DNA of 64,000 bases, taken from the NCBI RefSeq assembly GCF_000622405.1, contig NZ_JASF01000005.1:2170001-2234000 (forward strand), given 5' to 3'. The translations under genes were made by a program, and so were the position numbers. This document shows, piece after piece, positions 37,460-46,806 of this stretch; within the stretch, counting starts at the first letter, position 1; each line of letters starts with the position of its first letter. Origin of the DNA: Sulfitobacter donghicola DSW-25 = KCTC 12864 = JCM 14565 (lineage in GTDB: Bacteria; Pseudomonadota; Alphaproteobacteria; Rhodobacterales; Rhodobacteraceae). The notes below the pieces were generated by a model, which was not told where the DNA came from, did not search any database, and was given only the letters and a program-made list of their open reading frames with translations.

Positions 37460-37813
37460 ATGGCCGTTAAACGTATCGTTTCAAATATCGCGACCGGATC
37501 AGTCGAAGAGCTGCGGCGTTTCTATGCCGACTTGTTTGATCTGGATCTCGTCATGGATTTCGGCTGGATCGCCACCTTGGCCGGAGAGGATACTGCCGCT
37601 GTGCAGCTTAGCATCGCATCCCAAGGGGGCTCAGGCACGCAGGTGCCTGATCTGTCGATCGAGGTGGATAATCTGGACGAGCTGTATCAACGCGCACAGA
37701 AAATGGGCGCACAGATCACCTATGAACTAACGGATGAACCTTGGGGCGTTCGGCGGTTTTATCTAAAAGACCCCGCAGGCAAGACCATCAATGTTCTAGC
37801 CCATACCGCCTAG
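37460..37813 (+). CDS. VOC (glyoxalase/bleomycin resistance) family protein
   Basis: The 117-residue protein has the two beta-alpha-beta-beta-beta modules of the vicinal oxygen chelate fold: VEELRRFYADLFDLDLVMDF at the N-terminus and DEPWGVRRFYLKDPAGKTIN near the end. Family members are lyases, dioxygenases or binding proteins for drugs such as bleomycin. No full set of metal ligands can be assigned. It stands alone, 65 bases after the small membrane-protein gene and converging on the minus-strand hypothetical gene. Confidence 0.85.
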   Translation: MAVKRIVSNIATGSVEELRRFYADLFDLDLVMDFGWIATLAGEDTAAVQLSIASQGGSGTQVPDLSIEVDNLDELYQRAQKMGAQITYELTDEPWGVRRFYLKDPAGKTINVLAHTA

Positions 37814-37825
37814 ACACCCAGTGCG

Positions 37826-38695
37826 CTAAAACCACTGGCCCGGTTCCATCAACCCCAAATCCAACAACTGGCGCGAATGCCATTCAAACGGGGCCGAGTT
37901 GTGCCATTTGAAGGTGTCGATGTCGTATTTACTGCCCGGATTCGTCTTGAGCGCCTTTGCGGTGCGGAACGAACATAGGGTTGCGGTAATGTTGTGATGC
38001 CACGGGCAGGCATAGGTGTTGTATTCTTCGTTTGAAAACGTGTGGTCTTCGCGCAGGGTCAGGCCCGCGGTGGCGCGGAAAATCGAAATCCGATCAATTT
38101 TGCGCCGTGCTTGGGGGACATGCTCTTCATAGCGCCAGCGTAACCCGCCAAAGAAATCCAGCTGGCGTTCTTTCGGGTGGCCATGGTTTTCAGGGTCAGG
38201 GCGGGCAAGGGCGTAATAGCCAGAACGGTCCAAATGCGCACTCTCTAGCGAGACAGCCTCGGGGTGGGTTTCCAGATCATCCGAATACAGGTCAATAACA
38301 TAGGTGAGCATCGAATCGCGCCGCTCTTCCGTATGAAAGGCGAGCATCTCCGAGATGGCACGAGTCTCGCAGAAGGGGTAAAAGAGGTATTCGGCATTGT
38401 AGCAGTAAAAGATCCACTGCTCTGGTGCGGCTTTGATGATGGCGTTGACGGCGGTTTCGGTCGCCCCTTCGGCAGACATATTATAGTCGATCCGATGCAC
38501 CGGATCATGCAAATCGCGCGGTAGGGTGAATTGTTCGGGCATAAATGCCAAAACATGGCGAAAACCCGTCTGCAGGTGGTGGCGCAGGGTTGTGTCGACC
38601 TCAACATCATCCTCAACCAGAACAATCGCAATTGGCCCCTTGGCCAAGGCAGCACCCTGTTCAGTTAGGAATTGATCCAGCGAGGTATAGTGCAT
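37826..38695 (-). CDS. Conserved-looking hypothetical protein, possible GT-A glycosyltransferase-like
   Basis: The 289-residue protein is soluble and rich in His, Tyr and Trp. The N-terminal IAIVLVEDDVEVDTTLRHHL followed by GFRHVLAFMPEQ looks like the first strands of a GT-A nucleotide-sugar transferase. No DxD metal motif is evident in the expected place. Other visible blocks are WIFYCYNAEYLFYPFCETR and HNITATLCSFRTAKALKTNP near the C-terminus. It stands alone before the divergent miaB gene. Function unknown; the glycosyltransferase idea is weak. Confidence 0.6.
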   Translation of the reverse strand: MHYTSLDQFLTEQGAALAKGPIAIVLVEDDVEVDTTLRHHLQTGFRHVLAFMPEQFTLPRDLHDPVHRIDYNMSAEGATETAVNAIIKAAPEQWIFYCYNAEYLFYPFCETRAISEMLAFHTEERRDSMLTYVIDLYSDDLETHPEAVSLESAHLDRSGYYALARPDPENHGHPKERQLDFFGGLRWRYEEHVPQARRKIDRISIFRATAGLTLREDHTFSNEEYNTYACPWHHNITATLCSFRTAKALKTNPGSKYDIDTFKWHNSAPFEWHSRQLLDLGLMEPGQWF

Positions 38696-38827
38696 TTTGT
38701 CTGCATCCAGCTTTGCGTCGTTCGATTAATTAGCAGAATCGGTTAATTTGCTGTGCATTGCAAGATGCCGCGCGCGCTGATAACCCGCCCGTCATCCCGA
38801 TCACACGATTATCTTTAGGCGTACCCC

Positions 38828-40144
38828 ATGTCCGAGACCAAAACAGACACTCCCAAAAAGCTCTTTATCAAGACCTATGGCTGTCAGATGAATGTCTATG
38901 ACAGCGAACGTATGGCCGAAAGCCTTGAAGGGTATGAGCAGACGGATAACGCCGAAGACGCGGATATGATCCTGCTCAACACCTGCCACATTCGCGAAAA
39001 GGCAGCGGAAAAAGTATATTCCGAACTGGGCCGCATGAAGCCGTTGAAAGATCTAAAGCCCGATCTGAAAATCGGCGTGGCGGGATGTGTGGCGCAGGCC
39101 GAGGGCGAAGAGATCATGCGCCGCCAGCCAGCCGTTGATCTGGTTGTGGGTCCGCAATCCTATCACCGCCTGCCGGAAATGGAGGAACGGGTGCGTTCGG
39201 GTAAAACCGCGCTTGATACCGATTTCCCCGAAGAAGATAAATTCGCCCACCTCAAAGGCCGCGGCACCAAGGCGCGCCGCGCACCCGCTGCGTTTTTGAC
39301 GGTGCAGGAGGGGTGCGACAAATTCTGCGCCTTCTGCGTTGTGCCCTATACGCGCGGCGCCGAAGTGTCGCGCCCTGCGGATCGCGTGATCCGCGAAGCT
39401 CAAGAGCTGGTAGAGCGCGGCGTGCGCGAAGTCACCCTGCTGGGGCAGAACGTAAACGCTTATCACGGTGGCATGACGCTGGCGCAATTGGTGCGTGCCT
39501 TGGCCAAGGTCGATGGGCTAGAGCGCATCCGCTATACCACCAGCCACCCCAATGACATGGACGATGATTTGATCGCGGCCCATGCGGATACGGATAAACT
39601 GATGCCCTATCTGCACCTACCAGTGCAGTCCGGCTCTGACCGTATCCTCAAGCGGATGAACCGCAGCCACACAGCAGAAAGCTATCTGCGCCTGATCGAA
39701 CGCATCCGCGAAGCGCGCCCCGATATCATGATGTCAGGCGATTTTATCGTGGGCTTTCCCGAGGAAACCGAAGCCGATTTTCAGGCGACAATGGATCTGG
39801 TCGAAGAGGTGAACTATGGCTACGCCTATAGCTTCAAATATTCCACCCGCCCCGGCACGCCAGCGGCCTCACGTGCCCAAGTCGACCCCGCAGAAGCGGA
39901 TGAGCGGCTGCAGCGTTTGCAAACCCTGATCACCCGCCAACAGCGCGCCATTCAGGAAAGCATGGTCGGGCGTGACCTGTCGGTTCTTGTGGAAAAGGCA
40001 GGCCGCAAAGAGGGTCAGATGCTGGGCAAATCCGAATATCTGCACGCTGTTCACATTGACGCAGCAAACGCGCAAATCGGTGATGTTGTCCCTGTGCGGA
40101 TTACCCGCGCGATGACGAACTCTCTCACCGCAGAGCAAATCTGA
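38828..40144 (+). CDS. miaB: tRNA-2-methylthio-N6-dimethylallyladenosine synthase
   Basis: The 438-residue radical-SAM enzyme adds a methylthio group to i6A37 of tRNAs reading UNN codons. It has the N-terminal UPF0004 domain ([14 protein letters not shown], three cysteines for an auxiliary cluster), the radical-[18 protein letters not shown] motif (C-x3-C-x2-C), and a C-terminal TRAM domain. It usually begins the miaB-phoH-ybeY-corC-lnt cluster; here 1.3 kb of outer-membrane-type genes lie between miaB and phoH. Confidence 0.96.
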   Translation: MSETKTDTPKKLFIKTYGCQMNVYDSERMAESLEGYEQTDNAEDADMILLNTCHIREKAAEKVYSELGRMKPLKDLKPDLKIGVAGCVAQAEGEEIMRRQPAVDLVVGPQSYHRLPEMEERVRSGKTALDTDFPEEDKFAHLKGRGTKARRAPAAFLTVQEGCDKFCAFCVVPYTRGAEVSRPADRVIREAQELVERGVREVTLLGQNVNAYHGGMTLAQLVRALAKVDGLERIRYTTSHPNDMDDDLIAAHADTDKLMPYLHLPVQSGSDRILKRMNRSHTAESYLRLIERIREARPDIMMSGDFIVGFPEETEADFQATMDLVEEVNYGYAYSFKYSTRPGTPAASRAQVDPAEADERLQRLQTLITRQQRAIQESMVGRDLSVLVEKAGRKEGQMLGKSEYLHAVHIDAANAQIGDVVPVRITRAMTNSLTAEQI

Positions 40145-40168
40145 TTATTCATTGGGCAAGTGAGTCGT

Positions 40169-40197
40169 CTGAATTTCGTCAAGAAGTAGAAATTCAG
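40169..40197. repeat. Palindrome after miaB
   Basis: CTGAATTTC and GAAATTCAG form a perfect nine-base inverted repeat with an 11-base spacer, 25 bases past the miaB stop. No T run follows. It may be a weak terminator or a binding site. Confidence 0.55.
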
Positions 40198-40393
40198 CGT
40201 TCTAGAGTAACCAAATGCTGCTCAATCTTCTAGAAATGGAAAATTATTGCGGTTTTCTGCACTGTTACCACCATATGTGGCACATAGTTCTTTTCACTAC
40301 CTAAAGTTTTGCCTAACCTAGCGGGGTGTAAGGCTGTTTCTGGCGTTCTGTGCTGCGAACGGGCTTTGGGGGAAATAGAAAAGGAAAAGAGCT

Positions 40394-40969
40394 GTGGCAA
40401 ACACACTTTTCAAAACACTGCGGATCGCAGCGGGTGCGGCACTTGTTGCTATGCTTGCTTTGCAAGGCACCGCAGCGGATGCGCAAACGAAAAGCCAGCA
40501 AGGCAAAGATAAAGGCCAGTACATTCCAACAATCTGGGTTGATCCGGATGGTTGTGAACACTGGGTTATGGATGACGGTGTCGAAGGATACATGACGCCT
40601 CACACAAACCGTCAGGGTATCCCGGTCTGCCGCCGTGGTAACGTCTGCGGCGTGATGCAAAGCGATCAGTTCTTTGCCACAAACAGCGCACGGATTTCGC
40701 AGTCTGGTCTCAAGCGTTTGCAGGAGTTTTTCTCCAAAGCGACCGCAACCAGCTATATCATCACAGGTCACACCGACAGCCGCGCATCTGACGCCTACAA
40801 CATGCGTCTGTCCTTGCGCCGTGCAAATTCGGTCGCCAAGGTTGCAAAAGCAACTGGCGCACGGATCGCGGATGTACGCGGCTATGGCGAACGCCAGCCA
40901 GCAGCCTCCAACCGTTCGGCTTCGGGCATGGCAAAGAACCGCCGTGTCGAAATCATCTGTATTCGCTAA
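40394..40969 (+). CDS. OmpA family protein with an N-terminal Cys-bounded motif
   Basis: The 191-residue protein begins with GTG after an AAGGAAAAGAG Shine-Dalgarno. A signal peptide is cleaved near residue 30 (TAADA-QTKSQ). Residues 47-79 carry a motif bounded by cysteines 54 and 79 (IWVDPDGCEHW, then DDGVEGY and GIPVC). An OmpA C-terminal peptidoglycan-binding domain follows (about 95-190, with YIITGHTDSRASDAYNMRLS and GERQPAASNRSASGMAKNRR). No OmpA barrel is present, so it is a periplasmic peptidoglycan-associated protein. It is followed by a lipoprotein sharing the motif. Confidence 0.88.
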   Translation: MANTLFKTLRIAAGAALVAMLALQGTAADAQTKSQQGKDKGQYIPTIWVDPDGCEHWVMDDGVEGYMTPHTNRQGIPVCRRGNVCGVMQSDQFFATNSARISQSGLKRLQEFFSKATATSYIITGHTDSRASDAYNMRLSLRRANSVAKVAKATGARIADVRGYGERQPAASNRSASGMAKNRRVEIICIR

Positions 40970-40982
40970 AAGGGACAAGCAC

Positions 40983-41303
40983 ATGAACATTATCAAAATC
41001 ACCGCGCTTGTCGGCTTGGCGACCCTCGTGTCCGCCTGCGAAGACTTTCAGGTCACCCAGCAGGGGCCTGATAAATCTGTCGATAGAGGCATTGATAAAA
41101 AACACCTGAGCCAGCTTGAGGCCGGCATCTGGGTTGACCCGAACGGCTGCGATCACTGGATCATCGACGATGGTGTCGAAGGGTATTTGTCTGCTCGTTT
41201 GGATAAATACGGCAAGCCGGTTTGCTCTGGCGTAGCGCCTCCGACCCAAACTGTTGGCGACTTCAAAAAAGGTTCAACAGGTCTCATCGGGGATCCGGTC
41301 TGA
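40983..41303 (+). CDS. Lipoprotein sharing the OmpA partner's Cys-bounded motif
   Basis: The 106-residue protein has a lipoprotein signal (LATLVSAC, Cys19) and a mature part that holds the same 33-residue block as the upstream OmpA protein, at residues 49-81: IWVDPNGCDHW, DDGVEGY and GKPVC. About 20 of 33 positions are identical. It lacks an OmpA domain. Thirteen bases separate the genes, so they are co-transcribed; a partner role is inferred. Confidence 0.82.
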   Translation: MNIIKITALVGLATLVSACEDFQVTQQGPDKSVDRGIDKKHLSQLEAGIWVDPNGCDHWIIDDGVEGYLSARLDKYGKPVCSGVAPPTQTVGDFKKGSTGLIGDPV

Positions 41304-41326
41304 TCTTGTTGCGACAAACCAATATC

Positions 41327-41362
41327 AAAGGGGCCGGATGCATTTCGCAACGGCCCCTTTTT
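41327..41362 (+). terminator. Terminator of the OmpA-lipoprotein pair
   Basis: AAAGGGGCCG pairs with CGGCCCCTTT around a fourteen-base loop, ending in five T. It separates the pair from phoH. Confidence 0.88.
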
Positions 41363-41431
41363 GTTTGCCTTCAAGCAAAAAAATCACCCACTCATTGTCA
41401 CCAGATTTCCGATATCTGAAAGGAACCGATA

Positions 41432-42463
41432 TTGTCTTCATCAGAAACGCTTGCGCCTGAAACGGGACCACCTGGTCCGGTGCTGGAATTCCCTGATAAC
41501 CGTCTGTTGATTGATTTATGTGGTCCCTACGACCAATACCTAGCAACCATCGAAAAAGCGTTAGAGATCCAGATTGTGCGGCGGGGAAATTTCCTGACGC
41601 TTCTGGGGGATGCGCTGGCGACTGAACGCGCAGCCCAAGTGCTGCAAATGTTATACGCGCGGCTCGAAGGGGGCAGGGGCGTTGAACCTGCCGATGTAGA
41701 CATGGTTCTGCGCATGGGCGATTCCGCCGATGGTACTGGCATTCAGGACGGCGATCAGATCGAAATGCCGATCAATGCAGGCCAAGGCATCGAAATCCAA
41801 ACCCGCAAAAAACGGGTCGAGCCGCGCACAAAAGCGCAAAAAGCCTATGTGGAAGCCTTGTTCAAAAACGAGATGGCCTTTGGCATCGGCCCTGCTGGTA
41901 CAGGTAAAACCTATCTCGCGGTGGCTGTTGGCGTGTCGATGTTCCTGTCGGGGAAGGTCGACAAGATCATCCTTAGTCGCCCCGCAGTAGAGGCGGGCGA
42001 AAAGCTGGGCTTTTTACCAGGCACGCAGGATGAAAAAGTCGACCCCTATATGCAGCCTCTTTATGATGCGCTGAACGACTTTTTGCCCGGTAAACAACTG
42101 GCAAAGCTGCGCGAGGAAAAGACGATTGAGATCGCACCGCTGGCCTTTATGCGCGGGCGCACCCTGTCCAACGCTTTTGTTGTGCTGGACGAGGCGCAGA
42201 ATGCCACGGCGATGCAGATGAAAATGTTCCTCACCCGTTTGGGCGAGGGATCGCGCATGGTGATTACAGGCGATCGCACGCAAATCGATTTGCCGCGTGG
42301 GCAGGCCTCAGGGCTGGCCGATGCGGAACGTTTGCTCAAATCCATCCCGAAAATCAGCTTTAACTACTTCACCTCAAAAGATGTTGTGCGCCACCCGTTG
42401 GTCGCAGCAATCATCGAGGCCTATGAGGTCGAAGCCGAACGCGCCTTGCAGCGGGATGACTGA
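41432..42463 (+). CDS. phoH: PhoH family protein
   Basis: The 343-residue ATPase of the PhoH/PhoL type has Walker A GIGPAGTGKTYLAVAVGV near residue 150, Walker B AFVVLDEAQNATAMQM, and the ITGDRTQIDLP block. It is linked to YbeY in RNA and ribosome quality control. The apparent start is TTG, with AAAGGAA seven to eight bases upstream; the next in-frame ATG is much later. ybeY starts within its last codons (eight-base overlap). Confidence 0.9.
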   Translation: MSSSETLAPETGPPGPVLEFPDNRLLIDLCGPYDQYLATIEKALEIQIVRRGNFLTLLGDALATERAAQVLQMLYARLEGGRGVEPADVDMVLRMGDSADGTGIQDGDQIEMPINAGQGIEIQTRKKRVEPRTKAQKAYVEALFKNEMAFGIGPAGTGKTYLAVAVGVSMFLSGKVDKIILSRPAVEAGEKLGFLPGTQDEKVDPYMQPLYDALNDFLPGKQLAKLREEKTIEIAPLAFMRGRTLSNAFVVLDEAQNATAMQMKMFLTRLGEGSRMVITGDRTQIDLPRGQASGLADAERLLKSIPKISFNYFTSKDVVRHPLVAAIIEAYEVEAERALQRDD

Positions 42464-42992
42464 GCCCTTGCAAGATCTTGATATCCTGATCGAGGCAGGC
42501 GCATGGGATGCCGCCACCCTAGAGCCTTTGGCCCAACGGGCAATCGCGGCGACATTGACCCACATGCAGGTTGATCCGCAGGCCTGCGAGATGTCTCTGC
42601 TGGCCTGTGATGATGCGCGTATTGCCGTTCTCAACGCTGAATTTCGCGACAAGCCAACAGCGACAAATGTCCTCAGCTGGCCTGCGCAGCCGCTTGCGCC
42701 CGAGGCGGAAGGGCAGGCGCCACCAGCGCCGCAAACCGGCTTTGACGGGATGATCGAACTGGGGGATATCGCGCTTAGTTTTGACACCTGCAAACGCGAA
42801 GCTGCCGAATCAGGCAAGCAGATGGATGACCATTTAACCCATCTAATTGTCCACGGAGTGTTGCATTTGTTAGGCTATGACCACATTTCTGATGGCGATG
42901 CAGCGCTTATGGAGGGTCTCGAAGTCGAAATTCTTGGTAATTTGGAAATAGATGACCCATATAATAGCGATACGACGAACACAGGTGCCTAG
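42456..42992 (+). CDS. ybeY: Endoribonuclease YbeY
   Basis: The 178-residue metalloprotein takes part in 16S rRNA 3' maturation and 70S quality control. The zinc-binding HLIVHGVLHLLGYDHISD near residues 135-150 provides the three histidines (H-x3-H-x5-H). An insertion of about 20 Ala/Pro/Glu residues (PAQPLAPEAEGQAPPAPQTG) near the middle lengthens the family's usual 150-170. The ATG at 42456 overlaps phoH by eight bases, typical of this cluster. Confidence 0.93.
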   Translation: MTEPLQDLDILIEAGAWDAATLEPLAQRAIAATLTHMQVDPQACEMSLLACDDARIAVLNAEFRDKPTATNVLSWPAQPLAPEAEGQAPPAPQTGFDGMIELGDIALSFDTCKREAAESGKQMDDHLTHLIVHGVLHLLGYDHISDGDAALMEGLEVEILGNLEIDDPYNSDTTNTGA

Positions 42993-43022
42993 TATGGGCA
43001 CAGCTTCCAAAGACAGGACCCA

Positions 43023-43931
43023 ATGGGCGACACTGACGGACCTTCTATCGCTGCGCAGAGCGCGCAGGATAACACCCCACCCCTAGATACGCTCCCACAG
43101 GGCGCGACCGACACGACCAAAAGCGGCTTTTTCAGCCGCGTGATTGGCGCGTTGAGCCCCTCTGACGTGGAAGAGAGCGCCCAGCCAGCACCCCATGCTG
43201 CGGATCGCAGCGCAACCGGCATGGGCAACCTGCGCCGGATGCGCGTTGATGACGTGATGATCCCCAAGGCGGATATCGTCGCGGTAAGCCAGACTTGCAC
43301 GATGGACGAGCTGGTCGCGGTTTTCAAAGAAAGCGGGCTCACGCGATTGCCTGTTTTTGACGGCACGCTGGATACCCCCATCGGGATGGCCCACCTCAAA
43401 GACCTCGCATTGCGCTTTGGGTTTAACGGCAAGCCAAAGAACTTTGATCTGTCCGAAATGATCCGCCCTCTGGTCTATGTGCCACCCTCCATGACCATCG
43501 GCGTTCTGCTAACCAAAATGCAGGCCGAACGCCGTCACATGGCGCTGGTCATTGATGAATACGGTGGCGTTGACGGTCTGGTCACCATCGAGGATCTGAT
43601 CGAACAGGTGATCGGCCAGATCGAAGACGAACACGACGTCGATGAAGGCATCTACTGGTCCGAAGAAAAGCCAGGCCAGTATCTGGCATTGGCCAAGACC
43701 CCGCTGTCCGATTTCGAAGAAGAAGTAGGCCGCTCGCTGACCGAACACGAAGACGTGGACGAAGAAGACATCGACACGCTCGGCGGTCTTGTCTTTATGT
43801 TGTCGGGCCGCGTGCCTGCACGGGGTGAAGTTGTCGTGCATCCCGATGGCCCCGAGTTTGAAGTGATGGACGCCGATCCGCGCCGCATCAAACGTCTGAG
43901 GGTGCGTATGAACGGCTCTCCTGCCGGATGA
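43023..43931 (+). CDS. corC: CorC/HlyC-type CBS domain protein
   Basis: The 302-residue soluble protein has a hydrophilic leader with no membrane segment, a pair of CBS domains (about 65-190, with MRVDDVMIPKADIVAVSQ and LVIDEYGGVDGLVTIEDLIE) and a C-terminal transporter-associated domain. CorC is named for Mg2+/Co2+ handling. Its actual role in this cluster is unsettled. It ends inside the start of lnt (ATGA overlap). Confidence 0.92.
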   Translation: MGDTDGPSIAAQSAQDNTPPLDTLPQGATDTTKSGFFSRVIGALSPSDVEESAQPAPHAADRSATGMGNLRRMRVDDVMIPKADIVAVSQTCTMDELVAVFKESGLTRLPVFDGTLDTPIGMAHLKDLALRFGFNGKPKNFDLSEMIRPLVYVPPSMTIGVLLTKMQAERRHMALVIDEYGGVDGLVTIEDLIEQVIGQIEDEHDVDEGIYWSEEKPGQYLALAKTPLSDFEEEVGRSLTEHEDVDEEDIDTLGGLVFMLSGRVPARGEVVVHPDGPEFEVMDADPRRIKRLRVRMNGSPAG

Positions 43932-45418
43932 TCAAGCGGCTCAAGTGGCTGGCCCTGCCTGTAGTGGCAGGGATGATCACCTCTTTGGGGCAAGCGCCGA
44001 TTAACCTGCCTGTGTTGATGGTGCTGGGCCTAGCCGCGATCATTTGGGTGACCGACAAACGCCAGCCATCTGCACGCCAAGCGGCTGCTATCGGCTGGGC
44101 ATATGGGTTTGGCTATTTCCTGATCTCGCTGCATTGGATTGTCTCGCCGTTTCTTGTCGACGTGGCGAAACATGGTTGGATGGCGCCCTTTGCGCTGATC
44201 CTCATGGGCGCTGGGGGCGGGCTGTTTTGGATGCTTGCGTTTTGGGGCGCGCGGCGGCTGGGGCCTCAGGCTTCTTGGCTAATCTTGACCTTACCCTTGG
44301 CGGAACTCTTGCGCGCTTATATCTTTACGGGGTTTCCATGGGCGACTTTTTCCCAAGGGGTGCTAGATGTCTTATGGGGGCAATCGCTTGCGGTGTTTGG
44401 CCCCCATGGGGTGAATGTCATGCTGGTTGTGTTGGCAGCAGCCATCGCACAGCTGACATCCCGAAACCGGATTACCGGCACCTTGTTGGTCGTTGGGATG
44501 GCGATGCCTCTCATTGTTGCGGTTCCACAACGCGCGCCAAAGCTAACCGATCATGTGGTTCGGCTGGTACAGCCCAACGCCCCACAGCATGAAAAATGGG
44601 ATCCCCTGATGATCCCGATTTTTTATGACCGCCAGCTTGCCTTTACCAGCGCCCCTGCGACCGAAGGTATGACTGCCCCCGATCTGATCCTATGGCCTGA
44701 AACGGCGATCCCATGGTCGCTGAACCATAGCGAAGCCATTCTGGAAGAGATCAGCGCAGCCGCTGGCGGTACACCCGTTGCCCTTGGCGTGCAGCGCCGC
44801 GAAGAGAGGCGTTTTTACAATGCGTTGGTCACCCTTGGCCCAAAGGGGCAGGTGACCCAGACCTATGACAAACACCACCTTGTGCCGTTCGGTGAATATA
44901 TGCCTTTGGGCGATTTCGCGGCGCGTTTCGGGTTTTACGGCCTCGCCCCTCAACATGGCGCGGGGTTCAGCCGTGGAGACGGGGCGCAGCTGTTGGATAT
45001 GGGCGCGCTGGGCCGCGCCTTGCCGCTGATTTGTTATGAGGCGGTCTTTGCCCATGATGTGAATGCCGCGCCTGACAGGCCCAACTTTATCCTCCACGCC
45101 ACTAATGACGCATGGTTTGGCACCTACGCTGGCCCGCAACAGCATCTGGCCCAAGCCAGAATGCGCGCCATTGAACAAGGGCTACCCGTCGCGCGCGCCG
45201 CCAATACAGGCATATCGGCGATGATCGGCCCGCGGGGGCAGGTGCTCAAAAGCCTTGGATTGAACGAGGCAGGCTATATCGACGCCTTCCTGCCAGAGCC
45301 GCGCCAACCAACCCTTTACAGCCGCACAGGCGACCTGCCACTGGCCCTGATCATGGTTCTGATCCTGCTGGCAAGGGTGTTGCGCGTTGCGGCCACTCAG
45401 CGCACGCTATTTGAATAA
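43928..45418 (+). CDS. lnt: Apolipoprotein N-acyltransferase
   Basis: The 496-residue inner-membrane enzyme adds the third acyl chain to the N-terminal cysteine of lipoproteins. Six to seven N-terminal membrane helices are followed by a periplasmic nitrilase-like domain with the catalytic triad: Glu in [11 protein letters not shown], Lys in [14 protein letters not shown] and Cys in [10 protein letters not shown]. One last helix closes the protein. It matures the lipoproteins encoded nearby and elsewhere. Confidence 0.95.
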   Translation: MIKRLKWLALPVVAGMITSLGQAPINLPVLMVLGLAAIIWVTDKRQPSARQAAAIGWAYGFGYFLISLHWIVSPFLVDVAKHGWMAPFALILMGAGGGLFWMLAFWGARRLGPQASWLILTLPLAELLRAYIFTGFPWATFSQGVLDVLWGQSLAVFGPHGVNVMLVVLAAAIAQLTSRNRITGTLLVVGMAMPLIVAVPQRAPKLTDHVVRLVQPNAPQHEKWDPLMIPIFYDRQLAFTSAPATEGMTAPDLILWPETAIPWSLNHSEAILEEISAAAGGTPVALGVQRREERRFYNALVTLGPKGQVTQTYDKHHLVPFGEYMPLGDFAARFGFYGLAPQHGAGFSRGDGAQLLDMGALGRALPLICYEAVFAHDVNAAPDRPNFILHATNDAWFGTYAGPQQHLAQARMRAIEQGLPVARAANTGISAMIGPRGQVLKSLGLNEAGYIDAFLPEPRQPTLYSRTGDLPLALIMVLILLARVLRVAATQRTLFE

Positions 45419-45459
45419 CGATTGACCCGCCGACTGCTGCGGCTTACTGCGAGGCATAC

Positions 45460-45505
45460 GCACTACAACGGCTTCCTGACGTGGTGCTTGATTTATATTG
45501 GAGCA
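45460..45505 (+). ncRNA. SAM/SAH riboswitch upstream of metK
   Basis: GCACTAC (45460-45466) pairs with GTGGTGC (45481-45487) in a seven-pair stem. The loop contains the conserved AACGGCTTCCTGAC, and the ATTGGAGCA element (45497-45505) downstream can form the pseudoknot and holds the Shine-Dalgarno (GGAG). This matches the SAM/SAH riboswitch class of Rhodobacterales almost base for base. Binding of SAM or SAH would hide the metK ribosome-binding site. The linker TTGATTTAT joins the hairpin to the pseudoknot strand. Confidence 0.95.
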
Positions 45506-45510
45506 CGAAC

Positions 45511-46692
45511 ATGTCCCGCAAATCCTATGTCTTTACCTCCGAGTCCGTTTCCGAGGGCCACCCAGACAAAGTCTGTGACCGCATCAGCGATGCCGTTCTG
45601 GATGCCTTCCTGTCGGAAGAACCCGAAGCACGCGTTGCTGCGGAAACCTTTGCCACAACCAACCGCGTTGTCATCGGTGGCGAGGTCGGCCTGTCTGATC
45701 GCAGCAAACTGCACGAATATATGGGCAGCATCGAACAGATCGCCCGCGACTGTATCAAAGACATCGGCTACGAGCAGGATAAATTCCACCACGAGACTGT
45801 CGAAGTCACCAACCTGCTGCACGAACAATCCGCCCATATCGCGCAGGGCGTGGATTCTGCGACGGATAAAGACGAAGGCGCTGGTGATCAGGGGATCATG
45901 TTTGGCTATGCCACCGATGAAACCGACATGCTGATGCCTGCGCCGATCCACTATTCCCACGCGATCCTGCGCCGCTTGGCCGAGGTGCGCAAAGACGGCA
46001 CCGAACCCACCCTGCGCCCCGATGCAAAATCCCAGCTTTCCGTGCGCTATGAAAACGGCAAACCCGTTGGCGTCAGCTCTATCGTGCTTAGCACCCAGCA
46101 CGCGCACGAAAGCCAAACCAGCAGCGATATCCGCGACATTGTTGAGCCCTACATCCGCGAAGTCCTGCCTGAGGGCTGGATCACAGCAGATACCGAATGG
46201 TGGGTGAACCCGACAGGCACCTTTGTGATCGGCGGCCCGGACGGGGACGCAGGTCTGACAGGGCGCAAGATCATCGTTGATACCTACGGCGGAGCAGCTC
46301 CGCACGGGGGCGGCGCGTTCTCGGGCAAAGACCCGACAAAGGTTGACCGCTCTGCCGCCTATGTGGCGCGCTATCTGGCGAAAAATGTTGTGGCGGCGGG
46401 CATGGCCGCGCGCTGCACGATCCAGCTTAGCTATGCGATCGGGGTCAGCAAACCACTGTCGATCTATTGCGATACCTTTGGCACGGGCGATGTGGACCCC
46501 GAAGCGATTGAAAAGGCGATTGGTCAGGTGATCGACCTCACACCGCGCGGCATTCGCAACCATTTGCAACTGAACCGCCCGATCTATCAGCGCACCGCGG
46601 CCTATGGCCACTTTGGCCGCACCCCCGATGCGGATGGCGGCTTTAGCTGGGAGCGCACCGATCTGGTGGATGCGCTGAAAGCGGCCGTTTAA
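45511..46692 (+). CDS. metK: S-adenosylmethionine synthetase
   Basis: The 393-residue enzyme makes SAM from methionine and ATP. Family motifs present are [36 protein letters not shown] (P-loop-like hexapeptide), and [16 protein letters not shown]. The ATG at 45511 follows the riboswitch pseudoknot strand by five bases. It is regulated by that RNA; no met operon is near. It has its own terminator at 46722. Confidence 0.97.
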   Translation: MSRKSYVFTSESVSEGHPDKVCDRISDAVLDAFLSEEPEARVAAETFATTNRVVIGGEVGLSDRSKLHEYMGSIEQIARDCIKDIGYEQDKFHHETVEVTNLLHEQSAHIAQGVDSATDKDEGAGDQGIMFGYATDETDMLMPAPIHYSHAILRRLAEVRKDGTEPTLRPDAKSQLSVRYENGKPVGVSSIVLSTQHAHESQTSSDIRDIVEPYIREVLPEGWITADTEWWVNPTGTFVIGGPDGDAGLTGRKIIVDTYGGAAPHGGGAFSGKDPTKVDRSAAYVARYLAKNVVAAGMAARCTIQLSYAIGVSKPLSIYCDTFGTGDVDPEAIEKAIGQVIDLTPRGIRNHLQLNRPIYQRTAAYGHFGRTPDADGGFSWERTDLVDALKAAV

Positions 46693-46721
46693 CCGCACGC
46701 TTACATCGTTTTATGCCTTAC

Positions 46722-46753
46722 AGGGCGGCTTGTTTTGCACAGGCCGCCCTTTG
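46722..46753 (+). terminator. Terminator-like hairpin after metK
   Basis: AGGGCGGC and GCCGCCCT form an eight-pair stem with a 13-base loop and a short TT(G)AT tail. The T run is weak, so termination may be partial. Confidence 0.65.
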
Positions 46754-46806
46754 ATCTTGCCACCCACCCATTGCAGCGCGACGCCATCCCAGATACATGC
46801 GCGGGC

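Noticed and set aside
45493..46698. 401-residue open frame opposite metK
   Set aside because: It is the antisense of a highly biased gene; no start signal or family match.
46693..46806. Second riboswitch before trmB
   Set aside because: Only a terminator-like hairpin; no match to SAM-class consensus.
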